Source of the DNA: Erigeron canadensis
Lineage: Eukaryota; Streptophyta; Magnoliopsida; Asterales; Asteraceae
Length of the DNA: 64,000 bases
Assembly (NCBI RefSeq): GCF_010389155.1
Contig: NC_057766.1
Location: forward strand, 2,170,001-2,234,000
Direction: 5' to 3'
In this document: piece by piece, positions 63,482-64,000 of the stretch
Numbering within the stretch: the stretch's first letter is position 1
Layout: each line of letters begins with the position of its first letter
Translations under genes and position numbers: made by a program
The notes under the pieces: generated by a model
Databases searched by the model: none
The model's input: only the letters and a program-made list of their open reading frames with translations
Told to the model about the DNA's origin: nothing

Positions 63482-64000
63482 TGTTTGATCAAATAATCGC
63501 ACTATGACTCACCCGGAGGTGTGAGTGTGGTTGTTGGTGTTTATCGGCGATTCCCTTACGGTCAGAGGGTCGTAGGCTTCTTCTTACGCCTATGATTTAT
63601 TGATTCTAAGTCGATTCGTCGGACTTAGAGTTTATCCTGAGGTCGGGTGATCTACGAATGATTTGTAGGGTTTTGTATATCGACTGAATGTTGATAAAGA
63701 TTGTGTCGTGAGGCTTTCTCCTTTATTTATATAGAGGGTGGATAACTTCGAGATGAGGGTAAGAGAATTAGGGTAAATCTCTTCCTCCTTTGTGAATATC
63801 TTGTTTCCTTCTTGAGGAGATTTGTGGTAATCTTGTTACCTAATGTTAACTCTGAGTATATTGGAGCTTAATATATATGTTAAATAAGATAATCATGGAA
63901 AAGATCTTTATCCGATTGTTCTTGTATATCTCCTTGGAGCTGGGTACTTGTTATCTTTGGAGCTCCGGGGTAATCATGTTAAACGGGGATTAAGCTCCGT
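63482..64000 (+). mobile_element. LTR, second member of the 57.6-kb family, cut by window end
   Basis: It starts TGTTTGATCAAATAATCGCA and follows the solo LTR at 57595 through GGCGATTCCCTT, TTTATATAGAGGGT and AGAGAATTAGGGTAAAT. It reaches the window edge, so whether it is solo or part of a full element is unknown. Confidence 0.8.

Noticed and set aside
57595..64000. One full-length LTR retrotransposon between the two LTRs
   Set aside because: The left LTR has its own perfect target duplication on both sides, and the interval holds unrelated elements rather than gag-pol of this family.

Overview
This window is nuclear DNA of a flowering plant. The genes have many short exons with GT-AG introns and the encoded proteins match plant families. 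The intergenic DNA is AT-rich and full of plant-type small transposons (Tourist-like MITEs, hAT and Mutator-like elements, Helitron-like ends, tRNA-derived SINEs, solo LTRs, Copia and LINE remnants). An asterid, perhaps a member of the daisy family, is a guess from repeat style only. There are no bacterial features, CRISPR arrays or stand-alone rRNA or tRNA genes.

Layout. 1-15.5 kb is gene-free and built largely of nested DNA transposons. At 15.8-18.6 kb (+) lies a two-exon gene for a 713-residue Glu/Lys-rich coiled-coil protein with cysteines at rigid intervals and a dehydrin-type K-segment plus His cluster at its C-terminus. At 21.0-29.3 kb (-) is an 11-exon gene for peroxisomal enoyl-CoA hydratase 2 (ECH2), with solo LTRs and a SINE in its introns. 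At 30.1-33.7 kb is LTR-derived noncoding DNA holding a regular array of 17-bp palindromes. At 35.3-42.9 kb (+) is a 15-exon PUS10 tRNA pseudouridine synthase gene. At 45.3-49.2 kb (-) is a 9-exon cytosolic triosephosphate isomerase gene. At 53.7-56.9 kb (-) is a PUS1/TruA-type pseudouridine synthase gene. Downstream of it on the same strand, at 51.6-52.8 kb, is an intact 372-codon ORF that resembles a dsRNA cryptic-virus (partitivirus-type) coat protein. 57-64 kb is again transposon-dominated: Helitron ends, a solo LTR with a perfect target duplication, a Copia gag/LTR remnant, a 5'-truncated LINE with a 17-bp target duplication, and a second LTR cut by the window edge.

How the genes relate. 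They are ordinary independent plant genes (fatty-acid/IBA beta-oxidation, glycolysis, RNA modification, probable stress protection), each with its own introns, and nothing suggests an operon or a shared pathway. Two points stand out. First, the coiled-coil protein has a cysteine ruler with steps of 47, 40 and 22 residues and ends in a K-segment. Second, the last PUS1 coding exon ends at a consensus splice donor overlapping its stop codon, and a good acceptor in the virus-like ORF is in the matching phase. A spliced PUS1/virus-like fusion protein is therefore possible. All exon models were made by eye from splice consensus and family knowledge; none is transcript-supported.
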